From Desulfococcus multivorans (GTDB lineage Bacteria > Desulfobacterota > Desulfobacteria > Desulfobacterales > Desulfococcaceae): a DNA stretch of 64,000 bases. The notes beneath the pieces were generated by a model. It saw only the letters and a list, made by a program, of their open reading frames with translations. It was not told where the DNA came from and searched no databases. The position numbers and the translations under genes are program-made. Location: positions 2,019,001-2,083,000 of the forward strand of contig NZ_CP015381.1 in NCBI RefSeq assembly GCF_001854245.1, written 5' to 3'. Position 1 is the first letter of the stretch, and each line of letters starts with the position of its first letter. Positions 1-8,397 of the stretch are shown here, piece by piece.

Positions 1-2181
1 GTCTACAATTTTGATGAAGCCCACAAGCCCAGACACCTGGTCATTCCGCCGGGAAAAGGCAAGAGCCTTGCCCGGGACATGGAGCAGCTGGTGGAGGAGG
101 TTCGAAACGCCCTTCGCGCCGCCTTTGAAAGCGAAGAGTATCAGAACCGTCAGCAGAGCATCAGTCAGGAGCTTCAGGAACAACAGGAGAAGGCTTTCGG
201 TGAGCTGCAGAAAAAAGGTGAAGCTTACAATCTCGCCCCGCTGAGAACCCCTGCGGGTCTTGTCTTCGCTCCGGTTCGCGACGGAGAAGTGATGCCGCCG
301 GACGAGTTCAAGAAGTTACCCGATGCCGAGCGGAAAAAGATCGAGGAAAAGGCCGAGGAACTTCAGCAGGAGGCCATGAAGATCTTTCAGAAGATCCCTC
401 AGTGGGAGCGGAAGATGCGGGAAAAACGGCGCAACCTCAACCGGGAGATCACGGGGTTCACCGTCGGGCCGGTCATCGACGAACTTCGTCGGAAATACGA
501 GGATATCGCGGATGTTCTGAGTTATCTGGATGCTGTTGAAAAGGACATCATTCGAAACGTGCGGAACTTTTTTCAGCCCGATGCGGGACAGCAGAAGGAG
601 GAGGCATCGATGCCGGTGCCGTCGTCCGGCACGGTCGGCCCGGACGGACGGGGAGAAAACCCGGCGCTGAGGCGTTACAAATTGAACATTCTGGTGGAAA
701 ACAGCGGATCGGAGGGTGCCCCCGTCGTTTTCGAGCAGAACCCGTCCTATCAGAATCTCGTGGGACGCGTGGAGCACATGGCCCACATGGGTGCGCTGGT
801 GACCGATTTCAATATGATCCGACCCGGGGCGCTGCACAAAGCCAGCGGCGGCTATCTGATTCTCGACGGCTTGAAGCTGCTTCAGCAGCCCTTTGCATGG
901 GAAGGGCTCAAACAAGCCTTGAAAACCCGTCAAATCCGAATCGAATCCCTCGGTCAGATGTACGGATTTATTTCCACCGTATCCCTCGAGCCCCAACCCC
1001 TGCCGCTGAATGTCAAGGTGGTCCTTCTGGGCAGCCCCATGCTCTATTACCTGATACGCCATTATGATCCGGAATTCGGAGAACTCTTCAAGGTGGCCGC
1101 CGATTTCGATTATCGTATGGATCGGACGCCTGAAAACGAGCAAGCCTACACACGCCTGATCGCCACCATGGCCCGAAAGCACAGGCTGCGCCCCTTCGAT
1201 CGGACCGGCGTGGCCCGGATCATCGAGCAGGGATCTCGAATGGTGGAGGACGGTCGGAAGCTTTCCGTTCTGATGCGCGTGATCTGCGATCTGTTGAAAG
1301 AGGCGGATTATTGGGCCGGCAAGAACGGCAGCGGGACGGTCGGCGCCGCCGAAGTCCAGAAGGCCGTCGATACGGCCATCCATCGTTCGGACCGCCTCCG
1401 GGAGATGGTGCATGAGCAGATCCTGCGGGATATCGTTCTCATCGACAGCACGGGAGACAAGGTGGGGCAAGTCAACGGACTGTCGGTGATCCAACTGGGG
1501 GATTTCGCTTTTGGACGGCCCAGCCGGATCACCGCCCGGATACACCTGGGCAAGGGCGACGTCGTGGATATCGAAAGGGAAGTGGCTATGGGCGGTCCCA
1601 TCCATTCCAAGGGGGTCCTGATTCTGGCGGGTTTTCTCAACGGTCGCTTCGCCGTGGATCACCCCCTTTCCCTTTCCGCAAGCCTCGTTTTTGAACAGTC
1701 CTACAGTGGTGTGGAAGGGGACAGCGCGTCGTCGGCGGAGTTGTATGCGCTCCTGTCGGCCATCGCCGACGTGCCCATCAAGCAATCCCTGGCGGTGACG
1801 GGCTCCGTGAATCAGCACGGGGTCATTCAACCCATCGGGGGCGTCAACGAGAAGATCGAAGGCTTTTTCGACGTCTGCCGATCGAGGGGGCTCACGGGAG
1901 ACCAGGGTGTTCTGATCCCGTCATCCAACGTGGATCACCTCATGCTGCGGCGGGATGTGATCGATGCTGCGGCGGATGGGAAATTCCGGATCTATGCCGT
2001 GGAAACCATAGACCAGGGCATCGAAATCCTGACGGGCATTTCTGCCGGCACCGCCGACGCCGAGGGCAACTATCCTGCCGAAAGTGTAAACGGCAAGGTC
2101 CATGCGCGGTTGAAGGAGATGGCTGAAAAACGAATCGCTTTTGGACGAAAAATGCAAGGGGAGAAGAAGGAGGATGCGTAA
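1..2181 (+). CDS. Lon-family ATP-dependent protease (LonB/YcbZ-like), 5' end outside the window
   Basis: The frame is open to base 1, so the gene starts upstream and only about 726 codons are seen. Visible are a charged, coiled-coil-rich middle region, a Walker-B-like segment (KASGGYLILDG near bases 835-870) and a C-terminal Lon protease domain. The catalytic dyad is intact: Ser in GDSASS (codon 1723-1725) and Lys in VNEKIEG (codon 1852-1854), 43 residues apart as in Lon. The Walker A P-loop expected near the N-terminus of this family must lie outside the window. The family degrades unfolded or regulatory proteins in the cytoplasm using ATP; the substrate here is unknown. The stop overlaps the next start by one base (TAATG), so the two genes are probably co-translated. 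Confidence 0.93.
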   Translation, partial: VYNFDEAHKPRHLVIPPGKGKSLARDMEQLVEEVRNALRAAFESEEYQNRQQSISQELQEQQEKAFGELQKKGEAYNLAPLRTPAGLVFAPVRDGEVMPPDEFKKLPDAERKKIEEKAEELQQEAMKIFQKIPQWERKMREKRRNLNREITGFTVGPVIDELRRKYEDIADVLSYLDAVEKDIIRNVRNFFQPDAGQQKEEASMPVPSSGTVGPDGRGENPALRRYKLNILVENSGSEGAPVVFEQNPSYQNLVGRVEHMAHMGALVTDFNMIRPGALHKASGGYLILDGLKLLQQPFAWEGLKQALKTRQIRIESLGQMYGFISTVSLEPQPLPLNVKVVLLGSPMLYYLIRHYDPEFGELFKVAADFDYRMDRTPENEQAYTRLIATMARKHRLRPFDRTGVARIIEQGSRMVEDGRKLSVLMRVICDLLKEADYWAGKNGSGTVGAAEVQKAVDTAIHRSDRLREMVHEQILRDIVLIDSTGDKVGQVNGLSVIQLGDFAFGRPSRITARIHLGKGDVVDIEREVAMGGPIHSKGVLILAGFLNGRFAVDHPLSLSASLVFEQSYSGVEGDSASSAELYALLSAIADVPIKQSLAVTGSVNQHGVIQPIGGVNEKIEGFFDVCRSRGLTGDQGVLIPSSNVDHLMLRRDVIDAAADGKFRIYAVETIDQGIEILTGISAGTADAEGNYPAESVNGKVHARLKEMAEKRIAFGRKMQGEKKEDA

Positions 2182-3017
2182 TGAAAGAGGTTTCCATTCG
2201 ACGGATTCTGGTGGCGTTGGATGCCTCTTCGTCCTGCGTCGAAGGGCTTAAAATCGCCGCAGAAATGGCCGCGCGTCTGGGTGCGGAACTGGCAGGAGTG
2301 TTTATTGAGGACATCGATCTGATCCGGGCCGTGGAGTTTCCGTTTACCCGCGAGTGCGGATATTTCGGGGCCGAGGTTCGCCGTGTTGAACCTTATCAGT
2401 TGGAAGAACAGCTTCGGGCCCAGGCGGGTCGGATGCGGAAAATTCTCGAGGCCATCGCCACCCAACGGCAGTTGAACTGGAACTTTACCATTATCCGCGG
2501 GTCCGTGGCCCGGGAATTGCTGTCACTGGGTACCGATGCGGACCTCATTATCATGGGGCGATCAGGACGCTCTCTGCTGGGATCCAAGCGGTTGGGCTCC
2601 ACCGTGAAAGAAGTGATCACCCGGAGGAGCGGCTTGACCCTCATTCTTCACCAGAAGACGGCCAAGCCCGATCATCCGATGGTGATTTACGACGGCACGC
2701 CGTCCGCCCTAAAAGCCCTGGATGCCGTCACCGTTTTTTTGACGGACGACGAGATGGAAGTATGTGTCTTTCTCCTGGCCGACACCAAGGAACAGGCCCA
2801 AAAATACCGAAAGGCGGTTGACGATGCCATGGGGCCTGCGGGGCGTCGGGTAAAGTTTCGACTCCTGATCAGCTCAGATCCGGCGGTGATTGCCCATTTC
2901 GCCAATCTTGAAAGCAGCGGCCCGCTGCTGCTTCCGGGAGAACGCTGGCGCACGAAAGCGGAAGAATTGATCGAACTGGTGAAGGCTCTCGATGGGCCGG
3001 TTCTGGTGGTAAAATGA
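2181..3017 (+). CDS. Universal stress protein, two-domain size
   Basis: A 278-residue protein opening with a UspA fold (RRILVALDASSSCVEGLKIA) and carrying the ATP-binding-type signature GRSGRSLLGSKRLGSTVKEV near residues 128-147. The C-terminal 120 residues look like a second, degenerate Usp half without a clear nucleotide loop. The start codon overlaps the stop of the Lon-like protease, and a GGAGGA sequence inside that gene serves as ribosome site. The pairing of a stress-type protease with a Usp suggests a shared protein-damage response, but the specific role is not known. Confidence 0.85.
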   Translation: MKEVSIRRILVALDASSSCVEGLKIAAEMAARLGAELAGVFIEDIDLIRAVEFPFTRECGYFGAEVRRVEPYQLEEQLRAQAGRMRKILEAIATQRQLNWNFTIIRGSVARELLSLGTDADLIIMGRSGRSLLGSKRLGSTVKEVITRRSGLTLILHQKTAKPDHPMVIYDGTPSALKALDAVTVFLTDDEMEVCVFLLADTKEQAQKYRKAVDDAMGPAGRRVKFRLLISSDPAVIAHFANLESSGPLLLPGERWRTKAEELIELVKALDGPVLVVK

Positions 3018-3259
3018 TTCGGAGACGGGGACATCGGGCGGAGTAGGGACGTTTGGGGCATTCATACATAGCCTGAGCCGCATCGTATACATCCATTCCC
3101 CCATGGAAAGCCTCTCCAGATCTGCGCTAATATGAAATCGTATCTGAGAGAAGGGATTCCGACGATCGGTGCGCTGAATGCCTTGAGGCGTAGATAGACC
3201 GGTCGTCGACCTCATGATTCGGATGAAGCCTTTGGCGCAGACTGAAAATGGAGGAAATG

Positions 3260-3550
3260 ATGAAAGCGATCGCGGTCTACCTTGATGACACGCCCGTTCG
3301 CTTCACCGATGACGGACGGGTTTTTGTAATCGATGCCATCGCCGTCGTCGCCGAGGGGTTGATCGACAATGCCGAAGCGACGGCTGCGGGCCCTTTGTGG
3401 GATGATCTGGTCCGCCGCAATCCGGAACTGATGACATATTGTCGCGAGATTGACGACATGGGAGAGGGGTCGATTCCGGTGGCCGACAGCGGCGGATGGG
3501 ACAAAATCCACGAAAAGCTTTTCGAGCTTCTGCTGGAGCAGCTGGAATGA
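3260..3550 (+). CDS. Small hypothetical protein
   Basis: A 96-residue acidic protein beginning MKAIAVYLDD. The ATG at 3260 is chosen because GGAGG lies at 3250-3254 with five bases of spacing; the ATGs at 3248 and 3257 overlap or crowd that site. It has no membrane segment, no cysteine motif and no domain that I recognise; the C-terminus is a Leu/Glu-rich helix. It is convergent with the NarL-type regulator, whose stop is only nine bases away. Confidence 0.6.
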   Translation: MKAIAVYLDDTPVRFTDDGRVFVIDAIAVVAEGLIDNAEATAAGPLWDDLVRRNPELMTYCREIDDMGEGSIPVADSGGWDKIHEKLFELLLEQLE

Positions 3551-3558
3551 GGGCCGCA

Positions 3559-4215
3559 TCAATTCCTGGCCACCAGCCCTTTTTCGATGGCGTAGGCGGT
3601 CAAGGCCGACGCGTTGTGGATATTGAGCTTTTGCATGATGTTCGATCGATGCTTTTCAACCGTTTTCGGGCTGATGAAGAGAAACCGGGCAATCTCCTTG
3701 CTCGTGTAACCCTCCCCCACGAGCTTGAGAACCTCCCGCTCCCGCTGGGTCAGCGTGTCCCACGGCGTTTCGGACTTGAGTGTTTTTCGACTTTCGATGT
3801 ATCCTTCCAGGACCTTGCCGGCGATACCCGGGCTGATGAAATTTTTGCCTGAGAGCACGACGTGTATGGCCCTGAGGAGTTCCTCCTGGGTGGAATCCTT
3901 GAGACAATACCCTTCCGCCCCCGAGCGAAAGACCTCGAGGATATATTCTTCCGAGTCGTGAATGGTGAGTGCCAGTATCTTGGTCTTCGGCGAAAGGCGC
4001 TTGATCTCTTTGAGGGCGGCGATGCCGTTCATTTTCGGCATGGACAGATCGAGCAGGACGAGATCATGACTGCACTTGGACACACACCGTACGGCGGAGA
4101 GCCCGTCTTCGGCCTCTCCGGCGATTTCCAGGGCGTCGTCGGACTCAATCATGAGCCGAATGCCTTCTCTGAGAAGCGTGTTGTCTTCAGCGATAATGAT
4201 GCGCTTTTTTTCCAT
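3559..4215 (-). CDS. NarL/FixJ-family response regulator
   Basis: A 218-residue protein with an N-terminal receiver (acidic pair in IIIAEDN, phospho-acceptor Asp in LVLLDLSMPKMNG, Lys in YCLKDST) and a C-terminal LuxR-type helix-turn-helix (TLTQREREVLKLVGEGYTSK, followed by KTVEKHRSNI). Such proteins bind DNA as phosphorylated dimers. It is divergent from a receiver gene and a HisKA_3-type kinase at 4429-6624; kinases of that type normally phosphorylate NarL-type regulators, so that kinase is the likely partner. The pairing is inferred from family and location. Confidence 0.92.
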   Translation of the reverse strand: MEKKRIIIAEDNTLLREGIRLMIESDDALEIAGEAEDGLSAVRCVSKCSHDLVLLDLSMPKMNGIAALKEIKRLSPKTKILALTIHDSEEYILEVFRSGAEGYCLKDSTQEELLRAIHVVLSGKNFISPGIAGKVLEGYIESRKTLKSETPWDTLTQREREVLKLVGEGYTSKEIARFLFISPKTVEKHRSNIMQKLNIHNASALTAYAIEKGLVARN

Positions 4216-4292
4216 TTCGAGTCCGTCGTGGTCGGTTTGAATGAGAAAAACGATATAGAGGCTTTAGCAAATCCGGCGAGCAAAGTAAAACG

Positions 4293-4351
4293 CAACTTTC
4301 GACTTTCAGAGGCCGTATCTTTCCGGTCATCGTCATGAAAGTCGAAAGTTG
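4293..4351. repeat. Family A palindromic repeat, copy A1
   Basis: Two perfect 16-nt inverted arms, CAACTTTCGACTTTCA at 4293-4308 and its complement at 4336-4351, surround a 27-nt asymmetric centre. The centre matches that of copy A4 in reverse orientation (GATACGGCCT block). It sits between the divergent regulator and receiver genes. Further copies are at 27616, 39658, 41666 and 54936. Confidence 0.85.
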
Positions 4352-4428
4352 AATTTCGGTTTTGAAGATGCCGGATGGGAAGAGACTGTAGTCAGATATT
4401 CCAGAAAACCCATAAGGGCGGCTGCGCA

Positions 4429-4827
4429 ATGATGTCCGGTTCGACTTCACGTGAAAGCGGTGTTTCATGCATCCTGGTCGTTGAGGATAACGATCAGCTT
4501 CGAAAAACGCTCTGCGAGGTGCTGGCGGAAAACCTGTCGGGGGTCGCCGTCGTGGCGGCGTCGAGTTGCGAAGAGGCTGTAGCGCGTATTTTCAGGTCGG
4601 TCCCGGATGTCATTATTACCGACATTCACCTGCCCGGGAAGAGCGGCCTCGTTTTGACGGAGAAAGTCAAGGCGCAATATCCTTGTCTTCCGGTGATCAT
4701 CCACACGCAATACACCCTGCCCGAATATCGGGAGGCCGCCGAAGCATTGGGCGCCGATCTTTTTCTTGTCAAGGGGAAAATTCAACTGAATCGACTCTGC
4801 CGGCTTATCGGCGGATTTTTGGATTGA
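4429..4827 (+). CDS. Stand-alone receiver-domain protein
   Basis: About 132 residues from ATG 4429 (a second ATG follows at 4432; the upstream in-frame ATG at 4375 lacks a ribosome site). It is a single receiver domain: acidic pair in LVVEDND, phospho-acceptor in IITDIHLPGKSG, conserved Lys in FLVKGK. There is no output domain, so it probably acts by protein contact or as a phosphate sink. It precedes the PAS histidine kinase on the same strand and most likely works in that pathway with the divergent NarL-type regulator. Confidence 0.85.
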   Translation: MMSGSTSRESGVSCILVVEDNDQLRKTLCEVLAENLSGVAVVAASSCEEAVARIFRSVPDVIITDIHLPGKSGLVLTEKVKAQYPCLPVIIHTQYTLPEYREAAEALGADLFLVKGKIQLNRLCRLIGGFLD

Positions 4828-4884
4828 TAATTCAGCCGACGTCGGTTAAGGTACCAGAACGCCAATGTATCACGCCGAAGCGAA

Positions 4885-6624
4885 ATGCCGATGACCTCAA
4901 AAAGCCGATCCCATCAGCTCAGAGCACGCGCCGAAGAACTCCTGAATGACCGATTGTCATGGTCCTCCCGGAATTCAGGGACGGATTCCGACGCCGTGCA
5001 GCGTGAACTCCTGCTTTGTCAGATTGAGTTGGAACTCCGGAATAGCGAGCTTACAGCGCGTCATCAGACGCTCGAAAGGCTTCAAGATCATTATCACGCC
5101 CTGTTTGATTATGCACCCGTCGCCGCAATGACACTCACCGCCGACGGTGAACTCATAGAAGCCAACCACGCTGCGGCCGATCTGCTGCAGGCTGAAAAGG
5201 GATCCCTTTCCGGGGGGCGGTTTGAGCGCTTTATCCGACCGGGGGATCGTCGCCGCTTTCGCCTGCATCTGGAACGGGTATTTGGGGGTGGCGGGCGTCG
5301 GATCTGCGAACTGGAGATGAGAAAGACCGACGGCACCGTCTTTTTCGGGCAGATTATCAGCCTGCGTTACGACAGCGGGGGTGAATCGCAATGCCAGACC
5401 CTCGTCATCGACATCTCCTACCGGAAGCGCTTCGAAGCGGAAATGGAGGATCGCATTGACGGGCGCACACGGGAGTTGAACGCCCTGAACATGCAACTGG
5501 AACAGGAGATCGAGTGGCGCAAGCAGACCGAGGAGCGGCTCGATTCGGAACTCAATTTCCGCACCATCATCGAAGAGAGCATACCTGTGGGAATCTGCGT
5601 TTTCGATACCAACGGTCGTCTGATCCACGCCAACAGCCATCTGTGTGATATGCTGGGCTTCTCCCGGGATGAGCTCATCAACATCTATCCGCCGTATCCC
5701 TTCTGGCCGGAAGACGATATGCTGTCCCGGATGGAAGAACTGAAGAATTTTATCGAAAGGGATGATGTTTCCGAAAATGTCATTCGGGAATACCGGAAAA
5801 AAAACGGCGAACGGCTATGGGGATTGACCTCCCGGATAAAAATGAAGGATTATCACGGAAAGCGTTATGGTATCCTGGGATCGGTCTTCGATATTACGCC
5901 GCGGAAAAAAATCGAGGAGGAGCTGAGACTTTCAGAGCGAAAGCTCCGGGCGCTTTCCGTTAAGCTGATGGAAGCCGGAGAATCTGAACGGAAGCGAATC
6001 TCCAAGGAGCTTCACGACAGTGTTGGATCCGCTCTTACCGCCGTTCAGTTTGCCATGGAGAGAAAAGTCGGCGAGATGGATGGACGTCCCTGCGAAAAGA
6101 AAACCTGCCTCGAGGATATCCTTCTGATGATCCACACCATCGCAGACGAAGTCCGCAGAATATCCAAAAATCTTCATCCGTCGGTCCTGGAAGATCTCGG
6201 CATCAAGGCGGCCTTACGAGCCTATGGACGTCAGTTTCAAAAGCTTTATAGAAATATCGCCCTCGACCAGATTGTCGACATGGATGAATCTGCGGTACCC
6301 GGCTACCTGAAACTCCTGATCTACCGAATCGTTCAGGAGTCCCTGAACAACGCCGTCAAGCACGGCGGTGCCGACCATGTTCGTCTTGAGCTGAGGCAGA
6401 ATGACAACACCCTTGATCTGGTCGTCCGGGACAACGGTCGGGGGTTTGATCTTCAGGAGATTCAGAAACGGAATCTGGGCATCGGCGGGCTCGGGCTGGA
6501 AAGCATGAAAGAGCGAACGGAGCATGCCGGGGGAATGTTCGAGGTGTCGTCCGCCCCCGGTGTCGGCACCCGGATTCGAGCGGCCTGGACTCTGGATCCG
6601 CCCGAAGCTTCAGGAGATCCATAA
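4885..6624 (+). CDS. PAS-domain sensor histidine kinase, NarX/DegS type (HisKA_3)
   Basis: A 579-residue soluble kinase. Order: N-terminal helix, PAS near residues 65-185, short coiled coil (about 190-225), a second PAS with PAC (about 225-345), a HisKA_3 dimerisation helix with phospho-acceptor His in ISKELHDSVGSA (about 378), and an HATPase_c domain (VVRDNGRGFDL and IGGLGLESMKER). No membrane segments are apparent, so it senses a cytoplasmic signal through PAS. Its start codon has only a weak ribosome site. It belongs with the receiver at 4429 and the divergent NarL-type regulator. Confidence 0.92.
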   Translation: MPMTSKSRSHQLRARAEELLNDRLSWSSRNSGTDSDAVQRELLLCQIELELRNSELTARHQTLERLQDHYHALFDYAPVAAMTLTADGELIEANHAAADLLQAEKGSLSGGRFERFIRPGDRRRFRLHLERVFGGGGRRICELEMRKTDGTVFFGQIISLRYDSGGESQCQTLVIDISYRKRFEAEMEDRIDGRTRELNALNMQLEQEIEWRKQTEERLDSELNFRTIIEESIPVGICVFDTNGRLIHANSHLCDMLGFSRDELINIYPPYPFWPEDDMLSRMEELKNFIERDDVSENVIREYRKKNGERLWGLTSRIKMKDYHGKRYGILGSVFDITPRKKIEEELRLSERKLRALSVKLMEAGESERKRISKELHDSVGSALTAVQFAMERKVGEMDGRPCEKKTCLEDILLMIHTIADEVRRISKNLHPSVLEDLGIKAALRAYGRQFQKLYRNIALDQIVDMDESAVPGYLKLLIYRIVQESLNNAVKHGGADHVRLELRQNDNTLDLVVRDNGRGFDLQEIQKRNLGIGGLGLESMKERTEHAGGMFEVSSAPGVGTRIRAAWTLDPPEASGDP

Positions 6625-6667
6625 CGTCATTACGGGAGAATATCGCGAAAATCATTAGGGAATGGTG

Positions 6668-6910
6668 TCAATCCAGGATTTCCTTGACCCTGCCGACGTC
6701 GCCGCTTTCGAGGCGCACCTTGATGCCGTGGGGGTGTGTCGCCGATCGTGTCAGGATTGCCTTCACGATGCCGCGGGTCAGTTTTCCGGATCGCTGATCC
6801 TTTTTCAGGACGATCAGGACCGATCGGCCCGGAGCGATATCGGCGCGGCGGGTGCCGTCCACGGGGTTGGACGCCTGATGTCCGTCAACCATCGGGGATC
6901 GTGACGGCAT
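6668..6910 (-). CDS. YwbE family protein (DUF2196)
   Basis: An 80-residue basic protein whose residues 25-80 carry the YwbE pattern: DIAPGRSVLIVLKKDQRSGK, then LTRGIVK, HPHGIKVRLESGDVGRV. The family is small, conserved and of unknown function. Its ATG is three bases after the stop of the 6914-7285 gene and has no obvious ribosome site, which suggests translational coupling; an internal ATG at residue 7 is an alternative start. Confidence 0.88.
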   Translation of the reverse strand: MPSRSPMVDGHQASNPVDGTRRADIAPGRSVLIVLKKDQRSGKLTRGIVKAILTRSATHPHGIKVRLESGDVGRVKEILD

Positions 6911-6913
6911 GCG

Positions 6914-7285
6914 CTATCGACCGTCCGAAAAGCCGGGAACGATGATGCGATTTTCCCGCTTTTCGTTCATTTGCTCTCGCTGCATCTGTTTGACGTGTTC
7001 GACCATATCGGCCAGGGCCTGGTTCATGGCATCCGGAAAAACGTCCATGGCCTGTTTGAAGGTGTCGGCTTCAAGGCGGGCCTGAAGCGGGACCGGCCCC
7101 TCAGGGGACATCAGCTCCGTATGCCCGATGAAGATTGGGGAGCGGCTGGGATCTTCAGTGCCGTCCGCGTGAATGGGGACCAGCCTCCGGATGGATGCCA
7201 CCTTGAAATCGGTGATGGCCTCTTCCCGATAAAGGTTCCGGGTGTCCACCGTAAAATCAATACCGTGTGCTTCTGTTGTGCTCAT
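6914..7285 (-). CDS. Conserved-looking hypothetical protein
   Basis: A 123-residue soluble protein with GGAGAT upstream of the ATG. It has a mixed alpha/beta pattern in the first 90 residues (FTVDTRNLYREEAITDFKVA, then RRLVPIHADGTED) and a helical, Met/Gln-rich segment (ALADMVEHVKQMQREQMNEK) near the C-terminus. I do not recognise a family. It is the first gene of a two-gene unit with the YwbE homologue. Confidence 0.7.
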   Translation of the reverse strand: MSTTEAHGIDFTVDTRNLYREEAITDFKVASIRRLVPIHADGTEDPSRSPIFIGHTELMSPEGPVPLQARLEADTFKQAMDVFPDAMNQALADMVEHVKQMQREQMNEKRENRIIVPGFSDGR

Positions 7286-7582
7286 AGTAATATCTCCAGT
7301 GCTTCTTCAAATATAGCGGCGTCCGGCGTCCATGGGGATGACCGGGTTTGCCGCAAGTGAGGCGAAAAAACAACGAACCCCTACGCCCGTCCCCGGTTTT
7401 TTGACAACGGGGGCGATGTCGGAGCGGTCCGTTTCAGATGCCGTGGATCCTGATGTCGCCGCCGGCCGGATCCTGTAAGGCCTGAAAGGATCATACACAC
7501 AAATCCGCCGACTGGCCATACCTATTTTTGGCCTCGACTTTCGAATATCACCCAACTTCCTGAAATTTAAGATTCAACATAT

Positions 7583-7746
7583 AGGCTGAAGGCTGAAGAC
7601 TGAAGGCTGAAGGGGCACAAGGGCGTCGTTTGGCACAGGTTCATCCCATCGGCTTTTGTAGGCTGAAGGCTGAAGGGGGGATAAGCGTCCAGTTCGGCAT
7701 AGGCTTACCGCTTCAGCCTTCAGCCTTCAGCCTATTCTTCAGCCTT
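7583..7746. repeat. Family B heptamer repeat, locus B1 (two cores)
   Basis: AGGCTGA-type heptamers run from 7583 to 7610 (one unit is AGACTGA), then a 36-nt core at 7612-7647; a second pair of heptamers at 7660-7673 leads into a second core at 7675-7710, closed by inverted TCAGCCT units at 7711-7733 and 7738-7746. The locus lies in the otherwise gene-free stretch 7286-7992, just upstream of the nuo promoter. I see no convincing gene in the remainder of that stretch. Confidence 0.85.
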
Positions 7747-7806
7747 CCGAAAGTTGAAGCCTTATAATGCCTTGGAAAACGGGGCTTGAGCCGAAAAAAG
7801 AAGGGG

Positions 7807-7835
7807 TTGACATCGGCAGACCCTCAGTTTATAAG
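7807..7835 (+). promoter_or_regulatory. Sigma-70-type promoter of the nuo operon
   Basis: TTGACA (7807-7812), a 17-base spacer and TATAAG (7830-7835). This predicts transcription from about 7842 and a leader of about 150 nt before nuoA. It is one of the closest matches to the -35/-10 consensus in the window and is correctly placed and oriented for the nuo operon. Confidence 0.75.
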
Positions 7836-7992
7836 TTTAACCTCATTAAGGAAAGTTTCCCGATTGAAAACCGTCGCCGGAAGCGGTCCCCCGCGATGGC
7901 GCACGATACATGCCGTGCATGGCACCACCATCCCTCGTTGATTTGGGATCGGCTGAAGATCATCGGCCGGTCCGGCGGCTATTGGAGGACGC

Positions 7993-8397
7993 ATGCAACC
8001 CATTCTAGATTCCGATATGATGTCTTCCTGGGCGCCGGGCGTTTTCAGCCTTGTCTGTTTCAGCACGGCTGTTCTGGTTCTGGTGGCGGTGCTGCTGTTT
8101 ATTTCCGCCTGGCTCGGCGAAAAACGTCCCAACCCCGAAAAATTGAGACCTTATGAAAGCGGGATCATTCCGACGGGTACGGCACGACTGCGATATCCCG
8201 TCCCCTTTTTTCTGGTGGCGATCTTCTTTCTCATTTTCGACGTCGAGGGTGCCTACATCTTTTCCTGGGCGGCGGCCTGTGAAAGCATCGGATGGGCGGG
8301 ATGGATACAGATGTCCTTTTTCATCATCGTTCTGCTGCTGGGTCTGATCTATATCTGGCGGAAAGGAGGGCTGGAGTGGGGTCCGGAAAAACACTAG
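7993..8397 (+). CDS. nuoA: NADH-quinone oxidoreductase subunit A
   Basis: A 134-residue membrane protein with three hydrophobic helices (about residues 10-35, 72-95 and 103-123). The family segment [20 protein letters not shown] includes the conserved E-S-G loop, and [17 protein letters not shown] carries the acidic residues of helix 2. It is part of the proton-translocating arm of complex I. TGGAGGA precedes the ATG by six bases. It is the first gene of the operon, and its 3' end overlaps the nuoBCD start by 22 bases. Confidence 0.96.
   Translation: MQPILDSDMMSSWAPGVFSLVCFSTAVLVLVAVLLFISAWLGEKRPNPEKLRPYESGIIPTGTARLRYPVPFFLVAIFFLIFDVEGAYIFSWAAACESIGWAGWIQMSFFIIVLLLGLIYIWRKGGLEWGPEKH

Noticed and set aside
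316-1830. Antisense 504-codon frame opposite the Lon-like protease
   Set aside because: Composition typical of a shadow frame; the sense strand has the intact Lon Ser-Lys dyad.
7307-7555. Minus-strand 82-codon ORF upstream of the hypothetical gene at 6914
   Set aside because: No ribosome site, Arg/Pro-rich composition and no domain; judged non-coding.
7583-7746. CRISPR array at the heptamer repeats
   Set aside because: Repeat units are only 7 nt, are contiguous, are inverted on the far side of a conserved core and no cas gene is near.
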